Origin: an uncultured Chloroflexota bacterium
GTDB taxonomy: Bacteria; Chloroflexota; Anaerolineae; Caldilineales; Caldilineaceae
Assembly (NCBI GenBank): GCA_903858085.1
Contig: CAIOHJ010000250.1
Span: 1 to 8,629, forward strand
Reading direction: 5' to 3'
DNA length: 8,629 nucleotides
Positions 1 to 6,005 of this stretch are shown one piece after another. A program made the translations under genes and the position numbers. The notes below the pieces were generated by a model that was not told the origin of the DNA, did not search any database, and saw only the letters and a list, made by a program, of their open reading frames with translations. Every line of letters starts with the position of its first letter. Positions within the stretch are counted from its first letter, which is position 1.

Positions 1-30
1 CAACCCACAGCCGGGCAACCCACAGCCGGG
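1..30. repeat. Perfect 15-bp tandem repeat (two copies) at window edge
   Basis: The unit CAACCCACAGCCGGG occurs twice back to back (1-15, 16-30) with no mismatch, and the array may continue beyond the window. In frame 1 it reads as QPTAG twice, followed by an open stretch to a TGA at 82-84. It could therefore be the repetitive C-terminal tail of an upstream gene, or an intergenic repeat. The open frame overlaps the promoter-like -10 at 70-75, so I do not call a coding region. Confidence 0.7.
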
Positions 31-66
31 CCCACCAAAATTGAACGATCCATCCGCCCCCAATCG

Positions 67-75
67 TGCTATGAT
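67..75 (+). promoter_or_regulatory. Extended -10 promoter for the propeller gene
   Basis: TGCTATGAT combines a TG extension with a TATGAT hexamer (5 of 6 to TATAAT), about 118 bases before the first gene of the 193-2047 unit. The only good -35-like element, TTGAAC at 41-46, is 23 bases upstream, which is too far for a normal spacer. The TG extension would have to compensate. Transcription would start near 82, giving a leader of about 110 bases. Confidence 0.45.
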
Positions 76-118
76 GGGAGGTGAGGGTCTATTGAGCAAA
101 GGAGAAACAGCCACCGCA

Positions 119-154
119 CCTGCATTCACTGCGCCGGGCCCGCAGCCTGCATTC
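119..154 (+). other. Leader hairpin flanked by 9-bp direct repeats
   Basis: In the predicted leader, CCTGCATTC occurs at 119-127 and again at 146-154. Between the copies, CTGCG (129-133) can pair with CGCAG (141-145) around a CCGGGCC loop. The arrangement could be an operator pair or a leader structure, but the stem is short and nothing else supports a function. Confidence 0.25.
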
Positions 155-192
155 TCGTTGTAGGGCGTTTATGCGCACAAAGGAGTGCCAAT

Positions 193-1746
193 ATGCGTAC
201 CTCTTTATTTTTTGCGTGGATGGCAGGGTTCGTTCTGATCTTCGCCCTTGCCAGTGCGACAATGGCTGGGCTGGCCCAAAGCGACCCAGCCCTCCCTGCC
301 ACAACAGACGCAACCCGCCTGGGCACCGCTTTCAGCTACCAGGGCCGTTTGCTGCAGGAGGGTGCACCGGTGACAGCGCTCTGTGATTTCGAGTTCACCT
401 TGTGGGATGCCGCCACAGGAGGGGGGCAGCAAGGCAGCAAACAGAGTGCAGCCGGGGTCTCCGTCGCGCAGGGGCTCTTTACCGTGGACTCTCTCGATTT
501 TGGCGATCGAAGGTTCCAAGGAGAGAGCCGTTGGCTGGAGATCGGCGTGCGTTGCCCCACAGCCAGCGGTTCCTTCACCCCCCTCAGCCCACGCCAGCCC
601 TTGCTGGCTACCCCCTATGCCCTGAGCTTGCGGCCAGGAGCCGATATCGTCGGCAATGTGCTTGACAGCGGCGCAGACACCGCCGTGCTCACCGTCTCCA
701 ACACCAACGATGCGTTCGCCCCCGACGGCGCCTACGGCCTGTTGGGCAGCACCCTGTCCCCAACCGGGGCTGGGGTGAAAGGAACCAGCACCGCCGGCGC
801 CGGCGGCCACTTTTCCAGCGTCGCCGGGTTTGCCCTGGTCGCACCCGGACCCAGCCTCATCGGCAGCCGAACCCCCCAACAGATCGGCATGCTCCGCTGG
901 TACGATGCCAATCGCCTGGCCCCCAGCGTCTCCGTCGGAAGCGCACCTGACCATTTCGCCTTCGACGGCGACCACATGTGGGTGACCAACTACTTCACCA
1001 ACAACCTCTACAAAATTCGCGCCTCCGACATGGCGATCGTCGCAATCTACGCCACCGTGGTCAACCCCAATCCGATCGTCTTCGACGGCGCCAATCTCTG
1101 GGTGGCCAGCGAAACCAGCGGCGAACTCGCCAAGGTGCGTGCCAGCGACGGCGTCGAACTCAACCGCCTGACCTTGCCCGCCACCAGCCACTGGGGAATG
1201 GCCTTTGACGGCGAATCGGTCTGGGTCTCCAACACCAATGCGGGCTCCATCACCAAAGTCCGGGCCAGCGATGCCCAGATCGTCGGCACCTACCCCGCCG
1301 GCAACCAGCCCCATGGGATGGCCTTCGACGGCAATGCACTCTGGGTCGTCAACAACGGCGACAACAGCGTGGCCAAATTCAACAGCAGCACAGGCGCCTT
1401 GATCGGCAGCTACACCGTCGGAACAGGACCCATCGGGGTGGCCTTCGACGGCGCCAATCTCTGGGTAACCAACAGCGGCAGCGGCACACTCTCCAAACTG
1501 CGCGCCTACGACGGCCAGCTGCTGGCCACCTGCAGCGCAGGCGCCAGCCCGTTCTTTGTCGCCTTCGATGGTTTCCAGATCTGGGTGACCAATTACACCG
1601 ACCCAGGCACCGTGACCCGTCTGCAAGCCAGCAACTGTGGCCTGCAAAGCACCCTGCCGACAGGTCGCTATCCCTTCGGGGTGGCCTTCGACGGCGCCAA
1701 TGTCTGGACCGCAGACTCCTACAGCAACGCAGTCAGCAAACATTAG
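193..1746 (+). CDS. Exported protein with N-terminal YQGRL domain and seven-bladed YVTN/NHL-like beta-propeller
   Basis: The product has 517 residues. ATG at 193 is preceded by AGGAG (181-185) at 7 bases. Residues 1-29 form a signal peptide: a short Arg-containing n-region, a hydrophobic core and small residues near the end. Residues about 45-145 match a domain I know from secreted Chloroflexi and Planctomycetes proteins (SYQGRL, FTLWDA, GLFTV, ATPYAL). Residues about 150-215 contain a GVKGTS/GGHFSS stretch resembling trimer or collar-type spacers. From about 235 come seven repeats of roughly 40 residues with the core AFDGxxLWVTN; the FDG cores start at residues 257, 297, 338, 378, 418, 458 and 499. 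This predicts a seven-bladed propeller acting outside the cytoplasmic membrane. No catalytic motif is visible, so ligand or partner binding is the likely role. It is the first gene of a two-gene unit. The fold is fairly sure, the function unknown. Confidence 0.9.
   Translation: MRTSLFFAWMAGFVLIFALASATMAGLAQSDPALPATTDATRLGTAFSYQGRLLQEGAPVTALCDFEFTLWDAATGGGQQGSKQSAAGVSVAQGLFTVDSLDFGDRRFQGESRWLEIGVRCPTASGSFTPLSPRQPLLATPYALSLRPGADIVGNVLDSGADTAVLTVSNTNDAFAPDGAYGLLGSTLSPTGAGVKGTSTAGAGGHFSSVAGFALVAPGPSLIGSRTPQQIGMLRWYDANRLAPSVSVGSAPDHFAFDGDHMWVTNYFTNNLYKIRASDMAIVAIYATVVNPNPIVFDGANLWVASETSGELAKVRASDGVELNRLTLPATSHWGMAFDGESVWVSNTNAGSITKVRASDAQIVGTYPAGNQPHGMAFDGNALWVVNNGDNSVAKFNSSTGALIGSYTVGTGPIGVAFDGANLWVTNSGSGTLSKLRAYDGQLLATCSAGASPFFVAFDGFQIWVTNYTDPGTVTRLQASNCGLQSTLPTGRYPFGVAFDGANVWTADSYSNAVSKH
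961..1743 (+). repeat. Seven about-120-bp coding repeats of the propeller blades
   Basis: The TTCGACGGC-type core recurs at 961, 1081, 1204, 1324, 1444, 1564 and 1687, a spacing of 120 or 123 bases. Blades 2 and 5 are identical over 23 bases (1081-1103 and 1444-1466), and blade 7 (1687) differs from them by one base over 21. Conservation at the DNA level, not only in the protein, suggests duplication or gene conversion between blades. Confidence 0.85.
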
Positions 1747-1750
1747 GAGG
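1742..1750 (+). promoter_or_regulatory. Ribosome binding site overlapping the upstream stop codon
   Basis: The TAG stop of the propeller gene (1744-1746) lies inside ATTAGGAGG, a strong Shine-Dalgarno sequence 6 bases before the ATG at 1757. Terminating ribosomes would occupy the start region of the next gene, which favours translational coupling. The site also fixes the start of the small gene at 1757, excluding in-frame ATGs further upstream. Confidence 0.8.
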
Positions 1751-1756
1751 GAATCG

Positions 1757-2047
1757 ATGCAAACGCGATCTCATACCTGGCTGAGGTGGGCCGTGTGCGC
1801 TCTGTTTTTGACTTTCACCCTCACAGTGGCAGCCAGTGCAGCCAGCACCGCCCCAGGCTATACGCTGACCCGGTGGAGCTCAGCCCCGGGAGGAGAAGCA
1901 AGGGCAGGCGCCTTTTCGCTCGCCGGTGCCGCCGGACAGCCCGCCGCCGGCCTCCTGGCCGACGACAGCTTTCAGCTCCACAGCGGCTTCTGGCACCCCT
2001 TGGCCGACAGAACCGCTTGCTACCTGCCGATGGTGGAGAAGCCGTGA
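1757..2047 (+). CDS. Small exported protein with GQPAAG/SGFW and C-terminal YLP motifs
   Basis: The product has 96 residues. The open frame extends back to 1637, but the Shine-Dalgarno AGGAGG at 1745-1750 and the signal peptide select the ATG at 1757. Residues 1-29 give a signal peptide (MQTRSHTWLRW, hydrophobic core, TVAASA). The mature part carries YTLTRWSSAPGG, a GAFSLAGAAGQPAAG stretch and HSGFWHP. From memory this matches a recurrent small-protein pattern in Chloroflexi and Planctomycetes exoproteins: a Gly-rich start, 'L.GtiGQpdAG' and 'Y.L.sGFW'. It ends in YLPMVEKP, like the YLPxV tails common in Chloroflexi secreted proteins, which may act as a sorting or anchoring tail; that role is inference. 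It is translationally coupled to the propeller gene, so the two products probably work together at the cell surface. No function is known to me. Confidence 0.8.
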   Translation: MQTRSHTWLRWAVCALFLTFTLTVAASAASTAPGYTLTRWSSAPGGEARAGAFSLAGAAGQPAAGLLADDSFQLHSGFWHPLADRTACYLPMVEKP

Positions 2048-2055
2048 CCTGAAGC

Positions 2056-2089
2056 GGGGGTGGGCAGGATCTGGGCTCCGCCCACCCCC
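2056..2089. terminator. GC-rich hairpin between convergent genes (no T-tract)
   Basis: GGGGGTGGGC (2056-2065) pairs perfectly with GCCCACCCCC (2080-2089) around a 14-base loop, starting 9 bases after the stop of the 96-residue gene. It is followed on the plus strand by an A-run, not a T-run, so it is not a classical intrinsic terminator for the plus-strand unit. It sits between convergent transcription units and may act as a transcription barrier or mRNA 3'-end stabiliser. On the minus strand a T6 run (2091-2096) precedes the hairpin. Confidence 0.5.
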
Positions 2090-2121
2090 GAAAAAAGATA
2101 AACAAGAGGGATTCCAAAAAT

Positions 2122-2198
<77 letters not shown>

Positions 2199-2211
2199 CT
2201 GTACTCCCTAC

Positions 2212-2240
2212 AGCATACGGGAAAGCAGGCTTGCTGTCAA
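2212..2240 (-). promoter_or_regulatory. Sigma-70-type promoter of tRNA-Arg
   Basis: On the minus strand a perfect -35 TTGACA (2240 down to 2235) is followed after exactly 17 bases by TATGCT (2217 down to 2212). The predicted start near 2205 leaves a leader of only about 7 bases before the tRNA 5' end at 2198. It lies between the tRNA and the end of the mazG-type gene at 2274, so the tRNA is transcribed independently. Confidence 0.75.
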
Positions 2241-2273
2241 GGATACGGGTCAAAGAGGATCCACTCCTGCGTT

Positions 2274-3638
2274 TCACTCCGCTGCCCTCGCCACACCTGC
2301 CCGAAAACGGACCAGCTGCGCGCGCAGCGCCTCCTCTGCATCGATCTGGTGGCGGTGACACAGGGCGACCAGCTGCCACAACAGCTCCCCCACCTGCTGC
2401 TCCTGCGGGGCAGCCCCCAACAACGCCGCCAAAGCCAGGTTCTCGGCAGCCAACGCCTCTCGGTCCAGCAGCCCCGCCTTGGCCGCCTTGGCCTGCAGCT
2501 TGCGCGCCTTCCGCAGCGCAGGCAACGCAGGCGGCACTCCGTCTAAAGGAGCCGCCACATGGCCCTTTTCAGCCCTCTCTGCTGCCTTGATCGCCTCCCA
2601 GTTGGCCAACACCTGCGCGACCCCCTGAACCTTGATCTCGCCAAAGACATGCGGATGGCGGCGGATCAGCTTGTTCACCACCCCACGCACGACCTCCCCC
2701 ATCCGAAAACGCCCCTCTTCGCTGGCAATCTGAGCCAGCATCGTCGCCGAAAGCAATACATCCCCCAACTCTTCGCAGATCGCCGCACTGCAGTCGCTCC
2801 CATCCACCTCCCCCTCGATGGCTTCCACAAGCTCGGCAGACTCGTCAAGCAGGTCGGAACAGAGCGAAGCCAACGTCTGCTCCCGATCCCAAGGACACCC
2901 CTCCGGCGCACGCAGATGGGCAACCACTTCCTGCAACGCCACAAAGCTCGAAGCAGGAGGCAGCGGCGGCACATAGACGCTGGTCAAATGGTCGAAGAAA
3001 TCGCCGTGGTCCAGCTCAGCCAATGGCACCGTCGTCAGCCGCTGCTGTGCCGTACCCGCCATGCGCACAACCGTCACCGGATGCTGCTCAGGATAGACCG
3101 CCAACAAAGTCAGCTTGAGATCGGAGGCCAGCCACCGCGCATATACCTGAGCCAGCAGCAAAGGCAGGTTCACATCGACCCGCGGCAGGTAGGTGCGCGC
3201 AACCCCCATGGCGTCGACGATCTGCGCCCCCTCCATCGGGTCGACCCCGACCGCCGCAAAGCTGGGCTCGATAAAGCTCAGCCCCGCCACCACAGAGAGG
3301 TCGATCCCCGCAGCCTGCAGCCAGGAGGTCGTCAGCTCGCCGACCGCCGGATGGCCGGGCACCGCATAGACAACCGTGCCGTGCTCCTCTGCCAACGCCA
3401 CCACCCGGCGCACGATCGCCTGGTAGACCTGTGCAAACTCGGCGTGCGCCTCGTAGAGATCGTCGCAGCTCTGAACAAGGGTCCCCGGCTGCAGCTGCGC
3501 CACTATCTCCGCCACACAAGGGTGGCGCTCCGTGCGAAACACCAACACGGCAGCCTCGGTCACCGCCCGCCAGGCGGCCAACGTCATCTGGTCGAGCTCA
3601 CCCGGCCCCAATCCGACAATCTGAATTTTTTTGGACAT
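2274..3638 (-). CDS. mazG: Tetrapyrrole methylase-like / MazG nucleoside triphosphate pyrophosphohydrolase fusion (YabN type)
   Basis: The product has 454 residues, in the range of the B. subtilis YabN-type fusion. Residues 1 to about 220 form a SAM-dependent tetrapyrrole methylase fold with IVGLGPG (7-13) and AVPGHP. Residues about 235-350 form a MazG domain that would hydrolyse NTPs or dNTPs to NMP and pyrophosphate in the cytoplasm. It has the entry motif LRAPEGCPWDREQT, metal-binding E266xxE269, then E290xxD293 (EELGD), and RRHPHVFG. A second MazG-like half follows (PALRKARKLQAKAAKAG to the end), but its acidic motifs are degraded: AENLALAAL replaces the EExxE stretch and VGELLWQL, with E418 in the Asp position, replaces EELGDLL. 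MSKK is the only start that keeps the GLGPG strand; the Shine-Dalgarno is weak (GAG near the ATG). It is divergent from the 3889 gene. The family is sure; methylase substrate and activity are unknown. Confidence 0.93.
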   Translation of the reverse strand: MSKKIQIVGLGPGELDQMTLAAWRAVTEAAVLVFRTERHPCVAEIVAQLQPGTLVQSCDDLYEAHAEFAQVYQAIVRRVVALAEEHGTVVYAVPGHPAVGELTTSWLQAAGIDLSVVAGLSFIEPSFAAVGVDPMEGAQIVDAMGVARTYLPRVDVNLPLLLAQVYARWLASDLKLTLLAVYPEQHPVTVVRMAGTAQQRLTTVPLAELDHGDFFDHLTSVYVPPLPPASSFVALQEVVAHLRAPEGCPWDREQTLASLCSDLLDESAELVEAIEGEVDGSDCSAAICEELGDVLLSATMLAQIASEEGRFRMGEVVRGVVNKLIRRHPHVFGEIKVQGVAQVLANWEAIKAAERAEKGHVAAPLDGVPPALPALRKARKLQAKAAKAGLLDREALAAENLALAALLGAAPQEQQVGELLWQLVALCHRHQIDAEEALRAQLVRFRAGVARAAE

Positions 3639-3695
3639 CTCATTCTCACAACACAGAGCGTGCTCGTCAACCGTTTTTTACTCTACTTTGTGTGG

Positions 3696-3724
3696 ATCGT
3701 AGACCGGACAGGCCAAAGAAGCAA
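3696..3724 (-). promoter_or_regulatory. Candidate promoter of the mazG-type gene
   Basis: On the minus strand TTGCTT (3724 down to 3719) lies 17 bases before TACGAT (3701 down to 3696). This would start transcription near 3689 and give a leader of about 50 bases. The -35 matches only in TTG, so the call is tentative. Confidence 0.35.
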
Positions 3725-3742
3725 ATCGCCGTCGAGCCCCTT

Positions 3743-3769
3743 GCTCCACACCCTGACCGTGGAGCTTTT
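3743..3769 (+). terminator. Hairpin followed by T4 in the divergent intergenic region
   Basis: GCTCCAC (3743-3749) pairs with GTGGAGC (3759-3765) around a 9-base loop and is followed by TTTT (3766-3769). By form it is a weak intrinsic terminator for plus-strand transcription, yet no plus-strand gene ends here. It could stop antisense transcription coming through the mazG-type gene before the 3889 gene, or be a protein-binding inverted repeat. Confidence 0.35.
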
Positions 3770-3805
3770 CTGGACGCAGGCTCCCCTCTCCTGGCCAGAT
3801 GACCA

Positions 3806-3833
3806 GGGACAGCCGCCCCCCTCGCGGTATAGG
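3806..3833 (+). promoter_or_regulatory. Candidate promoter of the 700-residue exported protein gene
   Basis: GGGACA (3806-3811) is separated by 16 bases from TATAGG (3828-3833), about 55 bases before the ATG at 3889. Each element matches the consensus at four of six positions, so support is modest. Confidence 0.3.
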
Positions 3834-3854
3834 ATCAAAGAAAGAGGATGCAAG

Positions 3855-3873
3855 TCCAGCGGAAGCGCCTGGA
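3855..3873 (+). other. Small leader hairpin just upstream of the ribosome binding site
   Basis: TCCAGCG (3855-3861) can pair with CG and CTGGA (3866-3873, one bulged C) around a GAAG loop, ending 6 bases before the GAGG Shine-Dalgarno at 3880-3883. It could tune translation of the exported protein, but the stem is short. Confidence 0.25.
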
Positions 3874-3888
3874 GAAAGTGAGGTTGTT

Positions 3889-5991
3889 ATGCGCAACCGT
3901 CTTGTCGCCGGCTGTCTGTGTATGCTCCTGCTTGTCAGCACAATTCTGCCGGCCCACGCTGCCTGGATCCCACAAAAGGATCTGGAGCCACAGCCGAACG
4001 GGGAGATTCTGCTGCTCGACGATTTTACGGACCCCACGCAAAGTGCCCAAGCCGCCTACGACACCGACTGGATGAGCTGGAGCGTCTCCGACGGCATCGG
4101 ACGCCTGAGCTCAAACGCAGCCGACAAAGAGGTTGCGGCCGAATACAGCGCCGTGCGTGCTGCCGATCTCTATCTCGAAGTCGATCTGCGCATTCCTGCG
4201 CACGGGGCCGAAGGAGCCGGGCTGCTGCTGCGTGGCAGCGACCTGCGCACCCCAAACGGCCAGGAATGGCACTACTACCATGTCCGCATCCAGCCAGAGA
4301 GCCGCGAGGTCCAGCTCGGGCTGTTGATCGAAGGCAGCCAGGATCTGGAGACGTTGGAGAGCTGTCGGCTGCCCCCCAGTTTGAGCGATTTCACACACTT
4401 TCGCCGCCTGCGCGTCGAAGCCCTCGGCCCCCACTTCCGCATCTTCGTCGACGCCCGGTATGTCTGCGAATGGACCGACAACACGCTGGCCGACCCTGGC
4501 CAGGTCGGCGTCGTCCTCGGGGTCGCCGCCGATCTCTCCTCCAAAGAGCAGGCTGTCGCCGAATTTGCTGACCTGCGGCTCTATTCTCCAGCCACCACCT
4601 CCCCCGAACCGGGGCGCGCAGGAGGAGAGCCTTTGCCGGAGGAAGAGTTCAGCGTCGCCAGCGGGCGCTGGCAGACCGGCAGCGACGACAACGGCGAGGT
4701 GCGCGTGGAAAATGGCCTGCTGCTGGTGCGCAACTTGACCGCAGCCCCCTACCGCACCGAAACCAATGCAGCCACCACAGCCAGCGACGTCGTTGTCGAG
4801 GCGGAGACCTGGCTCAACAGCGGCACCGACGACAACTGGCACTCCTTCTTCTGCCGCAACGACGGCGCCGGGACATTCTTCTCCGCCAGCCTGAGCACAG
4901 ACGGCTACTACGGCGCCTGGCTGAGCGTCGGCGGCGAGAGCCAACGGGAACAGCCGCCGACCCGCTCCGACACCGTTCGTCAAGGGGAACACAACCGCGC
5001 ACGGCTCGTCTGTGTCGGCAACCAGCTGCAGTTCTGGGTCAATGAGGTCCTTCTGATCGACTGGGAGGAGAGCACCCTCCCTGCCGGAACCTTCGGATTC
5101 GCCGCCGCCGCCCTCGACGGCGAGTACACCGAGCTTGCCTTCGCCAATATCGCCGTCACCCTGGGAGCAGCACAGCCGACAGGCGGCTCGCAGCTGCTCG
5201 AAGCAGTCGTCGTCGCCCCGTCCCTCCATGTGCGGGCCGGCCCCGGCTCCAGCTACCCGAGCGTAGGAGTCGCCAGCGCCGGAGACCGGCTGGTCGTCGT
5301 CGACGCCGACACAGCCTGCTCCTGGATACGCGTGGTGACCTCCACCACACTGGGCTGGGTCAGCACCCGCTACGTCACCCTCACCGGCCCCTGCAGCACC
5401 GTACAGTCCAGCACCGTACAGTCCAGCACCGTACAGTCCAGCCCAGCCCCGGCTGTGACCCCGGCTGTGACCCCGGCTGTGACCCCGGCTGTGACCCCCC
5501 TGATCGCCGACTTCGAAACCTTCGGCACCTGGCGTCGCGGCGACGAAACCTGGGGGGAATTCCGCCAGAGCAGCCAGGAGGTCTATGCCGGCAGCTACGC
5601 CGGTGCCCTGACCTATGACTTTCCAGCCAACGTGCCCGGCGACCGCAACTATGTTGTCTTTCGACGCGCGCTCCCGATCGCAGGCCAGCCAACCGAGCTG
5701 GAGATCGCCGTGTTCGGCGATGGCTCTGAGAATTTTCTCAACGTGTGGGTCCAAGATGCCAGCGGCCAGATCTGGCAGTTCTCGTTCGGCCAGATCAGCC
5801 ATCTGGGTTGGAAACGGATGGTAGCCCCCCTCGACCCCAGCCTGGAGTGGCCTGTGCAGCCGGTCGGCGGCAATGCCACCACCCTCCAGTTTCCAATTTC
5901 ATTCTATGCGCTGGTGCTGGACTGCCCGACAGCCACAGCGGCATCCGGCACCCTCTATCTCGACGAGCTGCGCGCCCTTTATCCCGAATGA
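3889..5991 (+). CDS. Exported multidomain protein: two LamG-like domains, SH3b, repeat linker, C-terminal CBM-like domain
   Basis: The product has 700 residues. The frame opens at 3799, but ATG 3889 has GAGG (3880-3883) at 5 bases and begins a clear signal peptide (MRNRLVAG, hydrophobic core, PAHA, cleavage near residue 24). Residues about 40-235 and 250-428 are two concanavalin/LamG-like jelly-roll domains of the DUF1080 style (DDFTDP...W, RIxPESREVQLG; EEEFS...W, AxLDGEYTELAFANIAV). Residues about 440-502 are a bacterial SH3 domain (LHVRAGPGSSYPSVG, GWVSTRYV). Residues 503-537 are a linker of STVQS and AVTP repeats. Residues about 538-700 are a galactose-binding-like sandwich (DFETFGTW, DFPANVPGDRNYVVFRR, LNVWVQDASGQIWQFSFGQ, LYLDEL). 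Cysteines fall in pairs in each of the first three domains (159/193, 322/375, 477/502), suggesting disulfides. It has no catalytic motif and probably binds glycan or cell wall. Domain calls are by pattern. Confidence 0.9.
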   Translation: MRNRLVAGCLCMLLLVSTILPAHAAWIPQKDLEPQPNGEILLLDDFTDPTQSAQAAYDTDWMSWSVSDGIGRLSSNAADKEVAAEYSAVRAADLYLEVDLRIPAHGAEGAGLLLRGSDLRTPNGQEWHYYHVRIQPESREVQLGLLIEGSQDLETLESCRLPPSLSDFTHFRRLRVEALGPHFRIFVDARYVCEWTDNTLADPGQVGVVLGVAADLSSKEQAVAEFADLRLYSPATTSPEPGRAGGEPLPEEEFSVASGRWQTGSDDNGEVRVENGLLLVRNLTAAPYRTETNAATTASDVVVEAETWLNSGTDDNWHSFFCRNDGAGTFFSASLSTDGYYGAWLSVGGESQREQPPTRSDTVRQGEHNRARLVCVGNQLQFWVNEVLLIDWEESTLPAGTFGFAAAALDGEYTELAFANIAVTLGAAQPTGGSQLLEAVVVAPSLHVRAGPGSSYPSVGVASAGDRLVVVDADTACSWIRVVTSTTLGWVSTRYVTLTGPCSTVQSSTVQSSTVQSSPAPAVTPAVTPAVTPAVTPLIADFETFGTWRRGDETWGEFRQSSQEVYAGSYAGALTYDFPANVPGDRNYVVFRRALPIAGQPTELEIAVFGDGSENFLNVWVQDASGQIWQFSFGQISHLGWKRMVAPLDPSLEWPVQPVGGNATTLQFPISFYALVLDCPTATAASGTLYLDELRALYPE
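5395..5439 (+). repeat. Three perfect 15-bp tandem repeats (STVQS)
   Basis: AGCACCGTACAGTCC is repeated three times without a mismatch (5395-5409, 5410-5424, 5425-5439), encoding residues 503-517 of the exported protein, directly after Cys502 at the end of the SH3 domain. Identical codons throughout point to recent slippage-type expansion of the linker. Confidence 0.95.
5451..5498 (+). repeat. Four perfect 12-bp tandem repeats (AVTP linker)
   Basis: GGCTGTGACCCC is repeated four times without a mismatch (5451-5462 through 5487-5498). In frame it gives AVTP four times (residues 522-537), a Pro/Thr-rich extended linker between the SH3 domain and the C-terminal domain. Unit length is a multiple of three, so copy-number change keeps the frame. 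Confidence 0.95.
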
Positions 5992-6005
5992 GCGACCCCC
6001 CGCCC

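Noticed and set aside
1..84. C-terminal fragment of an upstream gene in frame 1 (QPTAG repeats to TGA at 82)
   Set aside because: Only 27 residues are visible, and the region overlaps the promoter-like -10 at 67-75; coding cannot be separated from a non-coding repeat here.
205..1743. Long minus-strand open frame (512 residues) opposite the propeller gene
   Set aside because: It is Gly/Ala/Val/Asp-rich with a repeating GHPxxxAVEG pattern that is the complement of the blade repeats; no start signals or family motifs.
1637..1756. Earlier start (1637) of the 96-residue gene, overlapping the propeller gene
   Set aside because: The added 40 residues are a shadow of the propeller frame with no signal-peptide character; AGGAGG at 1745-1750 points to ATG 1757.
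3642..3670. Minus-strand TTGACG with 17-base spacer to GAGAAT as mazG promoter
   Set aside because: The -10 ends only 3 bases before the ATG, so transcription would begin inside or after the start codon, and no later start keeps the GLGPG strand.
2559..3881. Plus-strand open frames opposite mazG, and similar ones opposite hisC and the protease
   Set aside because: Composition is rich in Arg, His, Gln and Pro, typical of antisense reading of GC-rich genes; the minus-strand products are clear enzyme families.
3799..3888. Upstream in-frame ATG at 3799 as start of the 700-residue protein
   Set aside because: It lacks a Shine-Dalgarno sequence and would bury the signal peptide behind 30 polar residues; ATG 3889 has GAGG and a clean signal peptide.
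4111..5802. Long minus-strand open frame (563 residues) opposite the exported protein gene
   Set aside because: Repetitive GHSRG and GLYGA stretches are the complement of the linker repeats; a GC-rich shadow frame with no ribosome binding site or domain.
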